Below, in pieces: positions 51,335-60,564 of a stretch of 64,000 nucleotides of DNA (positions within the stretch are counted from its first letter, which is position 1; every line of letters begins with the position of its first letter). The DNA lies in contig NZ_RBCI01000001.1 in the NCBI RefSeq assembly GCF_003628535.1, positions 992,001 to 1,056,000 on the forward strand. The letters are read 5' to 3'. The notes beneath the pieces were generated by a model that was given only the letters and a program-made list of their open reading frames with translations, did not search any database and was not told the DNA's origin. The stretch is from Flavisolibacter nicotianae (GTDB taxonomy: Bacteria > Bacteroidota > Bacteroidia > Chitinophagales > Chitinophagaceae). The position numbers were made by a program, and so were the translations under genes.

Positions 51335-52417
51335 ATGTTTTACAAAGACGACGATGAAGACTTTACCAGCCACCTGTCCAATGTTTACGATACGGACGAC
51401 GACATCAAGGCGGCTGCGCTTTTTTTTCATCTCAACGAAACAGCGCCCAACAAAAAACAGTACTACCGCATCGACTACCAGGCACTGAGCCGCGAACTGG
51501 CCACCCTTTTTCCGCACCGCTGGCGCGACGACTACAGCGAACAGGAGTTCATCAAGCGGGAAAGCCGTTACAAACAAAAAAATCGGATCTGGTTTTTGCA
51601 AAAAGACGTCTGGATTCGCTACCGCAACGATTACGAAAGCATGACGGCCACCCTGTACTACCTGGCCTCGGCCGATGCGGAAACCCTGCAGAAAGCCGAA
51701 AACCTGCTGCAACAACTCGTAAAGGAAAAAGACGATGACCACAAGGGGAATTTCAGTTTCATTACCACCATCCACGGCCATTTTCATTTAAAAGAATTCA
51801 AGCACATCGGCAACAAGGTGGACATTGAAGACCATTACAACGACGACTTCTATCCCTTCAGTGGACGGGTGATCGAAAAACTGCAAAAGCCCAAAAGCCA
51901 CGGGCTGGTGCTGCTGCACGGAAAACCGGGTACGGGAAAAACAACGTATATCCGCTACCTCGCCAGCCAGTTGACCAAGCGCATGATCTATTTTCCGCCT
52001 TACATGGCGTCGCATATTTCTTCGCCGGAGCTGATCAATTTTTTAATGGACCAGGAAGAAAGCATCCTGGTACTGGAAGACGCCGATAATGTGATTTGCA
52101 AACGGGTGGGATCGGAGAACAGCGCCATTTCCAACCTGCTGAACCTTTCGGACGGTTTGTTGGGCCAATGCCTCCATATTCCCGTTATTTGCACCTTCAA
52201 CATCCAGCAGACTGAGTTGGACGCGGCGCTGCTGCGCAAAGGAAGGCTGCTGGGGATGTACGAATTCAGGTCGCTGCAACCGGCTGTCGCCAACCGGCTG
52301 GCGCAAAAATTACAACTGGACGATACGTTCAGCCACCCGGCAACCCTGGCCGAAATTTATAACATTGGAGAAGAGGCCTACCAGCCTCAGAAACACGAAA
52401 TAGGATTTAAACGATGA
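51335..52417 (+). CDS. AAA-family ATPase between two M16 peptidase genes
   Basis: A 360-residue protein. The N-terminal 185 residues (acidic start MFYKDDDEDFTSHL, YRIDYQALSRELATLFPHR) match no domain I know. The AAA core has Walker A HGKPGTGKTT (195-204), Walker B ILVLEDAD (244-251), sensor-like ICTFN and an arginine finger candidate in LRKGRL (BCS1-like order). Its stop overlaps the start of the second M16 gene by 4 bp, so they are coupled. It could act as a substrate-unfolding or assembly partner of the M16 pair; this is inference. Confidence 0.83.
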   Translation: MFYKDDDEDFTSHLSNVYDTDDDIKAAALFFHLNETAPNKKQYYRIDYQALSRELATLFPHRWRDDYSEQEFIKRESRYKQKNRIWFLQKDVWIRYRNDYESMTATLYYLASADAETLQKAENLLQQLVKEKDDDHKGNFSFITTIHGHFHLKEFKHIGNKVDIEDHYNDDFYPFSGRVIEKLQKPKSHGLVLLHGKPGTGKTTYIRYLASQLTKRMIYFPPYMASHISSPELINFLMDQEESILVLEDADNVICKRVGSENSAISNLLNLSDGLLGQCLHIPVICTFNIQQTELDAALLRKGRLLGMYEFRSLQPAVANRLAQKLQLDDTFSHPATLAEIYNIGEEAYQPQKHEIGFKR

Positions 52418-53697
52418 CACAAACACTCAATCGCACACAACCGCCGCATATAAAAAATGCTGTCGAACTGGAATTGAAGCTGAAGCCCTATGAAAAAGCA
52501 ACCCTCAACAACGGCGCCGATGTTTATGCCGTCAATGCCGGAGCCGAAGACGTGCTGCTGGTAGAGTGGGTGTATTACGCCGGCAACTGGTACGAAGACA
52601 AAAACCTGGTTGCGGCTACCACCAATTTTATGTTGAAGAACGGTACGTCCACCAAATCCGCCTTTCAACTGAACGAGCATTTTGAATACTATGGTTCTTA
52701 TCTCAACCGCAGTTGTTTTAATGAAACGGCAACGATCACACTGCACTGCCTGAGCAAACACCTGGAAGCCCTGCTGCCGGTGGTCAGGGAAATGATCGTC
52801 GACTCGGTTTTCCCGGAAGAAGAACTTGGCATCTACAAGCAAAACATGCAGCAGCGCCTCCGGGTGAACCTCCGCAAGTCGGATTTCGTGGCCGGCCGCC
52901 TGATCGACGCCTATCTCTACGGGCAGGAACATCCCTACGGCCGTTACACCAGCTTTGAAGATTTTGATGCCCTGAACCGCGACGAGATCGTGAATTTTTA
53001 CAGCGATTTTTACCAGAAAGGAAAATTTTTGGTTTTTGCTGCCGGCAAACTGCCGTCGAATTTGATGGCTTTGCTCAACCAGTATTTTGGCGACCTGCCC
53101 CTATCGCCCATCCAGGTTGCTGCGCTTCCCACAAAACCGGCAGCGGAAAAAAAATACCGTGTTGCCAACGACGAGCAGGGCGTGCAGGGCTCCATCCGCA
53201 TCGGTGCGTCGTTTCCCAACCGCCATCATCCCGACTTTGTCAAGGCCCAGGTGCTCAACAATGTTTTCGGCGGCTTTTTCGGTTCCCGCCTGATGAGCAA
53301 TATCCGCGAGGAAAAAGGGTATACCTACGGTATTTACAGTTACCTGGAAAATCATATCCAGGAGAGCGCCTGGATCATCAGCACCGAAGCCGGGCGGGAT
53401 GTGTGCGAAGCCACCATTACGGAAGTGTACAAGGAAATGGAAGGCCTGCGCCAGGCGCCGGTTGACGAAGAGGAACTGCTCCTGGTGCGCAACTACATGA
53501 TGGGTTCTATTCTCGGCGACCTGGATGGACCATTCCAGATCATCAACCGCTGGAAAAATATTATCCTCAACGGGCTGGATGAAGGCTTTTTTGAGCGGCA
53601 GCTCGAAACCATCCGGACCGTTTCGGCAGCAGAGCTGCAACTGCTGGCCAATAAATATTTGCAGCCGGAGAACTTTTATGAATTGGTTGTTGTCTGA
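52414..53697 (+). CDS. M16 family peptidase, non-catalytic partner
   Basis: A 427-residue M16 protein lacking HxxEH: the equivalent region reads TTNFMLKNGTSTKSAFQLNEHFEYYG. The rest keeps the M16 fold, including NNVFGGFFGSRLMSNIREEKGYTYGIYSY, which carries the Arg-Tyr substrate-binding pair typical of partner subunits. It probably forms the dimer with the active protein at 49909-51147. ATG at 52414 overlaps the ATPase stop. Confidence 0.9.
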   Translation: MTQTLNRTQPPHIKNAVELELKLKPYEKATLNNGADVYAVNAGAEDVLLVEWVYYAGNWYEDKNLVAATTNFMLKNGTSTKSAFQLNEHFEYYGSYLNRSCFNETATITLHCLSKHLEALLPVVREMIVDSVFPEEELGIYKQNMQQRLRVNLRKSDFVAGRLIDAYLYGQEHPYGRYTSFEDFDALNRDEIVNFYSDFYQKGKFLVFAAGKLPSNLMALLNQYFGDLPLSPIQVAALPTKPAAEKKYRVANDEQGVQGSIRIGASFPNRHHPDFVKAQVLNNVFGGFFGSRLMSNIREEKGYTYGIYSYLENHIQESAWIISTEAGRDVCEATITEVYKEMEGLRQAPVDEEELLLVRNYMMGSILGDLDGPFQIINRWKNIILNGLDEGFFERQLETIRTVSAAELQLLANKYLQPENFYELVVV

Positions 53698-53751
53698 ACC
53701 ACGATTTGGGGAGATTTGATGGATTTAGGAAAATGAAATGACTCTTTTAGA

Positions 53752-53787
53752 TAAAAAAGGCGTTCTGTGAGGAACGCCTTTTTTATT
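53752..53787. terminator. Bidirectional terminator
   Basis: AAAAAGGCGTTC / GAACGCCTTTTTT stem with a 6-base loop between the convergent M16 and DinB genes. Confidence 0.85.
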
Positions 53788-53823
53788 TCTGACTAAATCT
53801 TCTTCAACCACCCAAATCCCGGT

Positions 53824-54321
53824 TCAGACAAATGTGCTTTCATCGGCGCTGGGACCATAGCTACCGGGAATGGGAATGTCGAGCAGGCGCAGGTACACAC
53901 CCAACTGTGCCCGGTGGTGGATTTGCTGGCTGAACGACATGCGCAGGATCTCAATCTTCGGGTCCGTGCTGTAAATAGTATCGCCGTTTCGCAAGGTCCA
54001 GGGCTTCTCAAGCAGCGATTCGTTTTCCGGTACCAATGCGGACAGGCCTTCTGCATAGCGTTTTTCAAAATAGGCCATCAGGTCCGTGGTCGTATCGATC
54101 TGCGGTTGTTCATAGGGTTGGGCAAAATCTATCTGGTCTGTCGTAAAGGTCATGTGTATCCAGCCGGGAAGATCGGCCAGGTGGGTCGCCAGCCGTTTCA
54201 GGTCCATGCTTTTTTCATGCGGTTTGTAGTCCCATTTTCCGTCAGGAATGCGGGATAGCATTTTGCGGGTCGTTGTGCCTTCGTCGATAAATTGCTTTTT
54301 GAAAAATTCAATGAATGTCAT
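53824..54321 (-). CDS. DinB family protein
   Basis: A 165-residue four-helix-bundle protein. The metal-site histidines appear in THLADLPGW and QQIHHRAQLGVYLRLL, the DinB/YfiT arrangement; related proteins are thiol-dependent S-transferases. The N-terminal RKMLSRIPDGKWDYKPHEKSM is also characteristic. It is encoded 46 bp downstream of the WYL regulator on the same strand and may be regulated by it. Confidence 0.88.
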   Translation of the reverse strand: MTFIEFFKKQFIDEGTTTRKMLSRIPDGKWDYKPHEKSMDLKRLATHLADLPGWIHMTFTTDQIDFAQPYEQPQIDTTTDLMAYFEKRYAEGLSALVPENESLLEKPWTLRNGDTIYSTDPKIEILRMSFSQQIHHRAQLGVYLRLLDIPIPGSYGPSADESTFV

Positions 54322-54367
54322 GTCTTGCTGTTTTGTACAACAAAGTAAACAGCCGTTGGTGACAGCC

Positions 54368-55336
54368 CTATGTCAGCAGGGTTGCGCTGCGTTCAAGTTT
54401 TTTTAAAATTTTTTCCGCCAGCGCCGCCACCATTTCTTTCAGCTCCAGCGGTTCGAGAATGACTGCTTCGTCGCCAAACAAAAGAAACCAGCGGGCAAAA
54501 CCGGTCAGCGAGGCGGACAAAAACGTCATGCGAACTCGGTCGCGATGCGCTTCCTCTTTTACGAAGCCCTGGTAATATTTCTGTTCGCCAAAGTATTTCA
54601 CAATCTCCCGTTTTACTTCGATCACCACCTTTTGCAGTTCCCGCTTTTCGGTGAGCCTGTTGAGAAAATCCTGCAGCGGCGGGTGGGTCTTCGTCATCTT
54701 ATCGCCGGTTGGTTCCAGCCGCGAAATCTTGTCGGTGCGGAAATTCCGGTAGTCGTTGCGGAGGTGACAGTAAGCGGCCAGGTACCAGTGGCTACCCTGG
54801 TAGTAAATGCCGATCGGTTCCACCTTTCGCTGCAGGTGTTCGTTTTTCCCGATGGACACGTAACTGATCTGCAAAACGGCTGTTGACGCTATGGCCTGCA
54901 GGATTTTGGAGAGATGCAGTTCCGCCGGCGGCCTGTAGGCAAATGAGGGGTGGGGCACCACGGCCACATGCTCGTCGATGCCGGCGATGTGGTGCTTTTC
55001 GGTTAGCCGCAACACGGCCCGGATCTTATCGAGGGCCGAATGATAGTGGTTGGACGTGGGTGCATCGCTGAGAGACTGCATCAGTTTCGCGGCTGTTAAC
55101 AGGGCCGAGGCTTCGTCTCCGTTGAACATGATGGGCGGCAACTTGTACCCGTCCATCAACCGGTAACCTGTACCGGCTTCGCCAATCACGGGCACGCCGG
55201 CTTCCTCCAGTGCCCGCACGTCGCGATAAACCGTGCGCAGGCTGATGGAAAACCTGGTTGCAAGATCCTGGGCTTTTACCAGCGGCCTGGATTGAAGCTG
55301 GATCAGAATGGCGGCCAAACGGTCGATGCGATTCAC
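54368..55336 (-). CDS. YafY-type transcriptional regulator (HTH-11 + WYL)
   Basis: A 322-residue regulator. The N-terminal helix-turn-helix reads RFSISLRTVYRDVRALEEAGVPV. The WYL domain (about 140-215) holds IGIYYQGSHWYLAAYCHLRNDYRNFRTDKIS, and a WCX-like C-terminus (WFLLFGDEAVILEPLELKE) follows. WYL proteins sense nucleic acid or nucleotide ligands. Its probable target is the adjacent DinB gene and itself. ATG at 55336. Confidence 0.9.
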   Translation of the reverse strand: MNRIDRLAAILIQLQSRPLVKAQDLATRFSISLRTVYRDVRALEEAGVPVIGEAGTGYRLMDGYKLPPIMFNGDEASALLTAAKLMQSLSDAPTSNHYHSALDKIRAVLRLTEKHHIAGIDEHVAVVPHPSFAYRPPAELHLSKILQAIASTAVLQISYVSIGKNEHLQRKVEPIGIYYQGSHWYLAAYCHLRNDYRNFRTDKISRLEPTGDKMTKTHPPLQDFLNRLTEKRELQKVVIEVKREIVKYFGEQKYYQGFVKEEAHRDRVRMTFLSASLTGFARWFLLFGDEAVILEPLELKEMVAALAEKILKKLERSATLLT

Positions 55337-55425
55337 GGCAATTTTTTGAAGATAACAGCGTGTAAATTACAACTCTGTCCATAGACGGCAAGCAAGGTCC
55401 GGAAAGAATGGCGCCGGTAGAAAAA

Positions 55426-55456
55426 GCAAAAGCCGCTCTGCGCAGAACGGCTTTTA
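55426..55456 (-). terminator. Rho-independent terminator
   Basis: AAAAGCCG-CTCTGCGCAGAA-CGGCTTTT stem-loop downstream of the sigma-factor operon on the minus strand, followed there by GCTTTTTC. Confidence 0.7.
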
Positions 55457-55596
55457 TATCCTAAAAATTTCTATGTCTGTTTCAGGTAAACGAAGTGCTG
55501 TATCGTGGCGGAAAAAAAAGGCCCGCCCTAAAAAGAGCCGGCCGTTGCTAACCTATGAAAAACACCAAGCTCAAATTTAGGGGAAATTTAATTTGA

Positions 55597-56013
55597 TTAC
55601 AAGTCGGGGCCATTTCTTTTGTTAGCACGGCCATCGTGGCGTTCCTGCAAGCGTTCGTTGCGGATGTCCTGCACCTTCTCAACAAATTCACGCTCATAGG
55701 TAAAGACGTCGTTGCTGCGCTTTTCACCGATAACCGGTTTGACCTGGTCGCGGAAGCGCAGGCGGACTTCAATGACTTTTTGCTGCAAGACAAGCCTGTC
55801 GTTTTTGAATTCCTGTTTGGTGGTGCGCAACTGGCGCAGGTAGTCCATGAACAGGGGTTGAAAGCGCTCGGCTTCCGATTTGTTCAGGCCCAGTTTGTTC
55901 TGGATGTATTCCACCATTTTTTCCTTGAGGCGGGCGGCTCCCGGTTGCTCCTCCTGTGCGAAGGCTGTTTGCAGGGTGAAGAAAAAAAGAACTGTGTATA
56001 AAATTTTTTTCAT
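55597..56013 (-). CDS. Spy/CpxP-like periplasmic protein
   Basis: A 138-residue protein. After a signal peptide (MKKILYTVLFFFTLQTAFAQ) it is all helical and highly charged, with KMVEYIQNKLGLNKSEAERFQPLFMDY and a second helix pair, like Spy/CpxP-type chaperones or the heavy-metal-resistance repeat family. It is encoded 3 bp behind the anti-sigma-like gene, so it is the third gene of the ECF sigma operon. Role as an envelope-stress sensor or chaperone is inferred from context. Confidence 0.75.
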   Translation of the reverse strand: MKKILYTVLFFFTLQTAFAQEEQPGAARLKEKMVEYIQNKLGLNKSEAERFQPLFMDYLRQLRTTKQEFKNDRLVLQQKVIEVRLRFRDQVKPVIGEKRSNDVFTYEREFVEKVQDIRNERLQERHDGRANKRNGPDL

Positions 56014-56016
56014 GGG

Positions 56017-56787
56017 TTAATCAATTAAGGCCAAATCATCTTCGGCGGTTGGTAATTGCTCCAAAAAGGCGTCGATTTCCTTTTCCGAAACATCGTTCAG
56101 CAAAGCTTTGACGGAAGCTTTTTCCGTTGGCTGTGCAGCCGCTTGTTGCTTGTCCGGCACGACCGGAACGGTCCGGATAAATTCATCCAGTTCGTTGGTG
56201 CTGGCTTTTTTAATCTCCTGCACAACGCGGGGCTCATTTTTCGCCAGCCAGTTCTGGCTGGTGTCGACCGGTTGCTGGCTGGCTGTTTGATCACCGGCAC
56301 CGTTGAAGTACTGGTAGCCGCCCAGGAAAACGATCCCGGTAATCACGGCGGCGATAGCCACCCGCATCCAGTTCCGCGAAAAAAGCGGAACCAGTTTTGC
56401 TTCAGGCCTTGGCAGTTTGGCCAGTACCTGTTGCGGTACGGTGTCAAAATATCCCTGCGGCACGGCAAAAGGCAGTTCCTTGCCGATGGCGTCCAGAACA
56501 GCCGATTTTTTGTCTCCGTCCACAAAGGACAGGACCGACAAATTTTCGTCAAAATAACCTGCGGGAAGACGGTAAGGCATTTCCCTGGAAAGGGAGGCCA
56601 GCAGGGGAGAGAGTTCGCGCAGTTCATCGGCAGCCGAAATCTGTTGGCCTTTCAGTTTTGCCAGAACAGATGCTGCCAGCCCGTCAAAATAGCCCTCGGG
56701 TACGGAAAAAGGTCCCTGGCTATTGTTCACAGGCAAATCACTGTTCAAACGCCCCAATTCATCCTGTATGTTATCTTGGTCTGTCAT
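56017..56787 (-). CDS. Anti-sigma-like membrane protein
   Basis: A 256-residue protein with one transmembrane helix (VAIAAVITGIVFLGGYQYF, near residue 155) and no signal peptide. The cytosolic N-terminal part contains three repeats of a VPEGYFDxL-type motif (FSVPEGYFDGLA, YRLPAGYFDENL, FAVPQGYFDTVP), characteristic of Bacteroidota proteins next to ECF sigma factors. The C-terminus is periplasmic and acidic. It is encoded between the sigma factor and the Spy-like gene, so an anti-sigma role is likely but unproven. Confidence 0.75.
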   Translation of the reverse strand: MTDQDNIQDELGRLNSDLPVNNSQGPFSVPEGYFDGLAASVLAKLKGQQISAADELRELSPLLASLSREMPYRLPAGYFDENLSVLSFVDGDKKSAVLDAIGKELPFAVPQGYFDTVPQQVLAKLPRPEAKLVPLFSRNWMRVAIAAVITGIVFLGGYQYFNGAGDQTASQQPVDTSQNWLAKNEPRVVQEIKKASTNELDEFIRTVPVVPDKQQAAAQPTEKASVKALLNDVSEKEIDAFLEQLPTAEDDLALID

Positions 56788-56822
56788 TTTCGGGCTTTAT
56801 GACCTTGCACGGTAGTCAAAGT

Positions 56823-57377
56823 TTAATGATTCTTGATGAAGTCTTCTATTTTTTTCACGGCGTGGTGATAGCTCGCTTTTAGCGCTCCCTCGCTGGTTTC
56901 CAGCACTCGGCTCATTTCTTCATACGGCATTTCGTCGTAGTACCGCAGCGTGAAAACAATGCGTTGTTTTTCCGGCAATTGCTGAATGGCAAGCTGCAAT
57001 TTCCACTCCAAACGGTTGGGGTCAAAATGCTTGTCGGCCTTGATCTTATTGCTTAGTCCACTTTCCACATCGCTCAGGCTGACAGCCGCCCGTTTTTTCT
57101 GCCCTTCCAAAAAGGTCAGGCTTTCATTCGTTGCAATGCGGTAAAGCCAGGTGTAAAGCTGCGATTCTTCCTTAAAATTCTCCAGCCCGTTCCATACACG
57201 GATGAAAACGTTTTGCAAAACGTCGTTTGCATCGTCATGGTCTACCACCATACGCCGGATGTGCCAGTAAAGGCGCTCCTGGTATTTTTTAATGATGGCA
57301 GTAAAAGCCGGTTCTTTCGTTTGCGGGTTCCGGAACTGCTGGAGTAATTCTGCGTCTGCTTGGTCGGTTAGTGCCAT
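56823..57377 (-). CDS. ECF RNA polymerase sigma factor
   Basis: A 184-residue sigma-70 family protein. Region 2 has VDHDDANDVLQNVFIRVWNGLENF and SQLYTWLYRIATNESLTFL; region 4 has LPEKQRIVFTLRYYDEMPYEEMSRVLETSEGALKASYHHAVKKI. It directs polymerase to an envelope- or stress-related regulon. It leads the operon with the anti-sigma-like and Spy-like genes (gaps 35 and 3 bp). Start ATG 57377. Confidence 0.93.
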   Translation of the reverse strand: MALTDQADAELLQQFRNPQTKEPAFTAIIKKYQERLYWHIRRMVVDHDDANDVLQNVFIRVWNGLENFKEESQLYTWLYRIATNESLTFLEGQKKRAAVSLSDVESGLSNKIKADKHFDPNRLEWKLQLAIQQLPEKQRIVFTLRYYDEMPYEEMSRVLETSEGALKASYHHAVKKIEDFIKNH

Positions 57378-57493
57378 TGCCAGTGAGTTACAAATCTTAT
57401 GCTACAGGCGTAAAGATAAACGTTCTTCTGAAAGCGGGCAGATGGGCGGCCGGTAAGGACTTTGGATCCGGGTTTGCTTTTTACTTCTGCCGC

Positions 57494-57526
57494 AAAAAAA
57501 AGAGACGCCTTGATGCGTCTCTTTTA
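57494..57526 (-). terminator. Rho-independent terminator
   Basis: AAAAGAGACGC / GCGTCTCTTTT stem; on the minus strand it is followed by TTTTTT and ends the AhpD-like gene transcript. Confidence 0.85.
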
Positions 57527-57544
57527 TCGAACGGCTTTTTGCTG

Positions 57545-58141
57545 CTAATTCAATACAACCCCGAGGCTTTTTACCACGGCACCAACGCGGACAGCGTCGT
57601 GCACCCGCTGTTTTTCACTGCCTTGTTTGACCAGGGCAGCTTCGTGCGAAGTGACACAAAGTGAACAGCCGTTGACGGCACTGACCACAAGACTGATCAA
57701 CTCGAACATCTCCTTACCCACTACAGGATTGGCCATAATGCTCATGCGGATGCCAGCCGGCGCCTTTTCGTAGAATTCATCATTCATGAAATGACGAAAG
57801 CGGTAGTAGACGTTATTGGCATTCATCAGGCTGGTACAGGCGAGCACTTCGGCGATTTCTGCCACCGTTGCACCCTGCTCCAGTGCCTGCTTTTCGAACG
57901 ACTGCTGCAACGCTGTGTTCTTTTCATTCACCGCTACTGCAAAGGCAATCAGCAAGGCATCTTTTTTACCAAGGCTTTCTGCGTTGAGTGCCGTGGACAG
58001 GTTCAGCTTCAGGTCTTTGAGATACCGGCTGCCAGCTGCTTTCAGGGCTGCCAGGTGTGGTGTGAGCGCTGTCTCGTCAAGCCCTAACTCCTTCAGCAAG
58101 GGCGCTGCATCGTCCTGCGCGGTTGTATTTCCGAATAACAT
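57545..58141 (-). CDS. AhpD-like alkylhydroperoxidase (carboxymuconolactone decarboxylase family)
   Basis: A 198-residue all-helical protein. The catalytic CxxC is Cys159 and Cys162 (NGCSLCVTSHE) with His166, as in AhpD. It would reduce peroxides or recycle the partner peroxiredoxin encoded 34 bp upstream, with which it forms an operon. ATG at 58141. Confidence 0.9.
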   Translation of the reverse strand: MLFGNTTAQDDAAPLLKELGLDETALTPHLAALKAAGSRYLKDLKLNLSTALNAESLGKKDALLIAFAVAVNEKNTALQQSFEKQALEQGATVAEIAEVLACTSLMNANNVYYRFRHFMNDEFYEKAPAGIRMSIMANPVVGKEMFELISLVVSAVNGCSLCVTSHEAALVKQGSEKQRVHDAVRVGAVVKSLGVVLN

Positions 58142-58175
58142 AAATCTTTTTCTTTTGGAATGAATTCAAAATGGA

Positions 58176-58730
58176 TTAGGCCGTAAGGGTTGCTTCGCCT
58201 TTTTGCCAGTTGCAGGGGCAAAGTTCATCGGTCTGCAGGGCGTCCAGCACACGCAGCACTTCTTTGACGTTGCGGCCTACGTTCAGGTCGTACAACGATA
58301 CCCAGCGAACGATGCCTTGCGGATCAACGATAAACGTGGCACGGTAGGCGATTTTTTCATCAGCTTGCAGGATGCCCAGTTCTTCGGCCAGGGATTTCGA
58401 GGTATCGGCCAGCATAGGGAACTGCAGGTTGCGCAGGTCTTCGTGGTCTTTTCTCCAGGCAAGGTGTACAAACTCGCTGTCGGTAGAAGCGCCAACCAAT
58501 ACCGCGTCGCGGTCGGCAAAATCCTGGTAGTGTTTATTGAACTCAGCAATTTCTGTGGGGCAGACAAAGGTGAAGTCTTTGGGCCACCAGAACTGCACCA
58601 TCCACTTGCCGGCATTCCTGATCTCTTCATAGGTCAGGTCGTAAAACTCCGTGCCTTTTTCGATGGAGACAACAGCCTTTTTCTTGAAATCCGGGAATTT
58701 CGATCCTAATGATAATGTCGTGTTTCTCAT
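58176..58730 (-). CDS. Peroxiredoxin (AhpC/Prx1-like)
   Basis: A 184-residue thiol peroxidase. The peroxidatic Cys57 is in FTFVCPTEI, the Arg of the active site is in YRATFIVDPQG, and the C-terminal CPCNW (Cys171 and Cys173) provides the resolving thiol. The size and DELCPCNWQ tail are those of AhpC partners of AhpD. The true start is ATG at 58730; the longer frame to 58886 overlaps the divergent promoter region. Operon with the AhpD-like gene; probably peroxide-induced. Confidence 0.92.
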   Translation of the reverse strand: MRNTTLSLGSKFPDFKKKAVVSIEKGTEFYDLTYEEIRNAGKWMVQFWWPKDFTFVCPTEIAEFNKHYQDFADRDAVLVGASTDSEFVHLAWRKDHEDLRNLQFPMLADTSKSLAEELGILQADEKIAYRATFIVDPQGIVRWVSLYDLNVGRNVKEVLRVLDALQTDELCPCNWQKGEATLTA

Positions 58731-59009
58731 GTTGTGTCTTTCTGTTTTTTCGAGGCGCAAATTTCCGTGCTGGACGGTTGCCGGCAAAATGGTAGCGAAA
58801 AAATTCAGCACATGGAATGTTAATTGATGAAAGAGAACGGGTTGCCGGTCGATTGCGACCGGTTGCGAACTACCGCGGCTCCGCAACCGAAGTTGGGAAT
58901 GGAAGTTTTAACCAAATGCTTGGCCGTCCTGTGCCGGGTTATTGGAAGAAAATGCCTAACTATGCACGCTTTTTCGATCTGGGCAAGGCTGTTATTCAAA
59001 ACTAAACAC

Positions 59010-59798
59010 ATGGAAGGCGACAGGAAAAGACGGTTTTTCATCTCCAAACGAGTCGATGGTTTTTTTATCATTTTTTCAAATGTCACGTCTTTTATCGGCC
59101 GCTTTTTTAAAGAAATGTTCCGCCGTCCCTTGGAGTGGAACGAATTCATTCACCAGTGCTACGAGATCGGTTACCGGTCGCTTCTCCTTATTACCATGAC
59201 CGCTTTTATTACCGGCGTGGTATTCACCAAGCAGTCCCGCCCGTCGCTTTCCGAATTCGGTGCGCAGTCGTGGCTGCCCTCCCTGGTGGCCATTGCCGTA
59301 ATCAAGTCGCTGGCGCCGCTGGTTACAGCGCTCATCTGCGCCGGGAAAGTCGGTTCGGGCATCGGCGCCGAACTGGGATCGATGCGGGTGACAGAGCAGA
59401 TCGATGCCATGGAAGTATCGGCTACCAACCCGTTCAAATACCTGGTGAATACCCGCATCGGCGCGGCGACGCTGATGCTGCCCATGCTGATGCTGTATGC
59501 TGCTTTTGTATCCATGATGGGCTCGTACCTGGATATATCTCTGAACGAGCAAACCAGCTTTACCACCTTTTTGCAAAACGCTTTTTCGAAGATCACCTTC
59601 CTGGATTATGCTTCGTCCATCATCCGTTCGCTGGTCTTTGGATTTACCATTGGAACGGTTGGCTGCTACCAGGGATTTAACACCTCCGGCGGAACGCAGG
59701 GGGTGGGCCGGGCGGCCAATTCGGCGGTGGTCGTGTCCATGTTTTTTATTTTCATCGAGGAGATGCTGATCCTTCAAATCATCAACTCATTCAGGTAA
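59010..59798 (+). CDS. mlaE: MlaE-type ABC transporter permease
   Basis: A 262-residue inner-membrane permease with about five membrane segments. The MlaE signature region includes GKVGSGIGAELGSMRVTEQIDAMEV and FGFTIGTVGCYQGFN. It moves phospholipid between membranes with the ATPase and MCE protein that follow. The ATG at 59010 is chosen over an upstream extension to 58824. It lies one base before the ATPase gene. Confidence 0.92.
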   Translation: MEGDRKRRFFISKRVDGFFIIFSNVTSFIGRFFKEMFRRPLEWNEFIHQCYEIGYRSLLLITMTAFITGVVFTKQSRPSLSEFGAQSWLPSLVAIAVIKSLAPLVTALICAGKVGSGIGAELGSMRVTEQIDAMEVSATNPFKYLVNTRIGAATLMLPMLMLYAAFVSMMGSYLDISLNEQTSFTTFLQNAFSKITFLDYASSIIRSLVFGFTIGTVGCYQGFNTSGGTQGVGRAANSAVVVSMFFIFIEEMLILQIINSFR

Positions 59799-59799
59799 T

Positions 59800-60564
59800 A
59801 TGGAGAGGACGAATCAACAACGAGAGGCCGTGGTCAGCATCCGCAACCTGTACAAGGCATTTGGGAGCAACGAGGTGCTGCGCGGTGTGGACCTGGATCT
59901 TTTTCACGGCGAAAACCTGGTGGTGCTGGGGCGTTCCGGTACGGGAAAGTCGGTGCTCATCAAGATTATTGCCGGCCTGTTGAAACCGGACAGCGGCACG
60001 GTGAATGTACTGGGCAGGGAAGTTCCCGGGCTGAATGCAAAAGAACTCAATGCCCTGCGGCTGGAACTGGGTTTTTCGTTTCAAAACAGTGCCCTGTACG
60101 ACAGCATGAGCGTGAAGGAAAACCTCCTGTTTCCGCTGCTGCACCACCGCCGGCATTTACCCAAATCGGCCGTGGACCGCTCGGTTGAAACCGTGCTGGA
60201 TGCGGTAGGACTGCTGCAGGCAAAAAACCAGATGCCGGCGGAATTGTCGGGGGGGCAGAAAAAGCGGATCGGCATTGCCCGTACGCTGATCCTGCAACCC
60301 AAGATCATGTTGTACGACGAACCAACGGCCGGTCTCGATCCCATTACCAGCAGCGAGATCAATGAACTGATCAACGAGGTGCAGGAGCGCTACCACACCA
60401 GTTCCATCATCATCACCCACGACCTGACTTGTGCCAAGGATACCGGCGACCGGGTGGCCATGCTGCTCGACGGGGTGTTTGCCAAAGAAGGAACATTCGA
60501 CGATGTATTCCGCTCCGAAGACGAACGGATTCAGAGTTTTTACAATTATAATTTTACAGGATAA
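59800..60564 (+). CDS. mlaF: MlaF-type ABC transporter ATPase
   Basis: A 254-residue ATPase. Walker A is GRSGTGKS, the Q-loop region reads GFSFQNSALYDSMSV, the signature is LSGGQKKRIGIARTL, and Walker B is IMLYDEPTAGLDP; the H-loop is ITHDL. FQNSALYDSMSV is typical of the Mla/Mkl group. It powers the lipid transporter with the flanking permease and MCE protein; the next gene starts at the base after its stop. Confidence 0.94.
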   Translation: MERTNQQREAVVSIRNLYKAFGSNEVLRGVDLDLFHGENLVVLGRSGTGKSVLIKIIAGLLKPDSGTVNVLGREVPGLNAKELNALRLELGFSFQNSALYDSMSVKENLLFPLLHHRRHLPKSAVDRSVETVLDAVGLLQAKNQMPAELSGGQKKRIGIARTLILQPKIMLYDEPTAGLDPITSSEINELINEVQERYHTSSIIITHDLTCAKDTGDRVAMLLDGVFAKEGTFDDVFRSEDERIQSFYNYNFTG

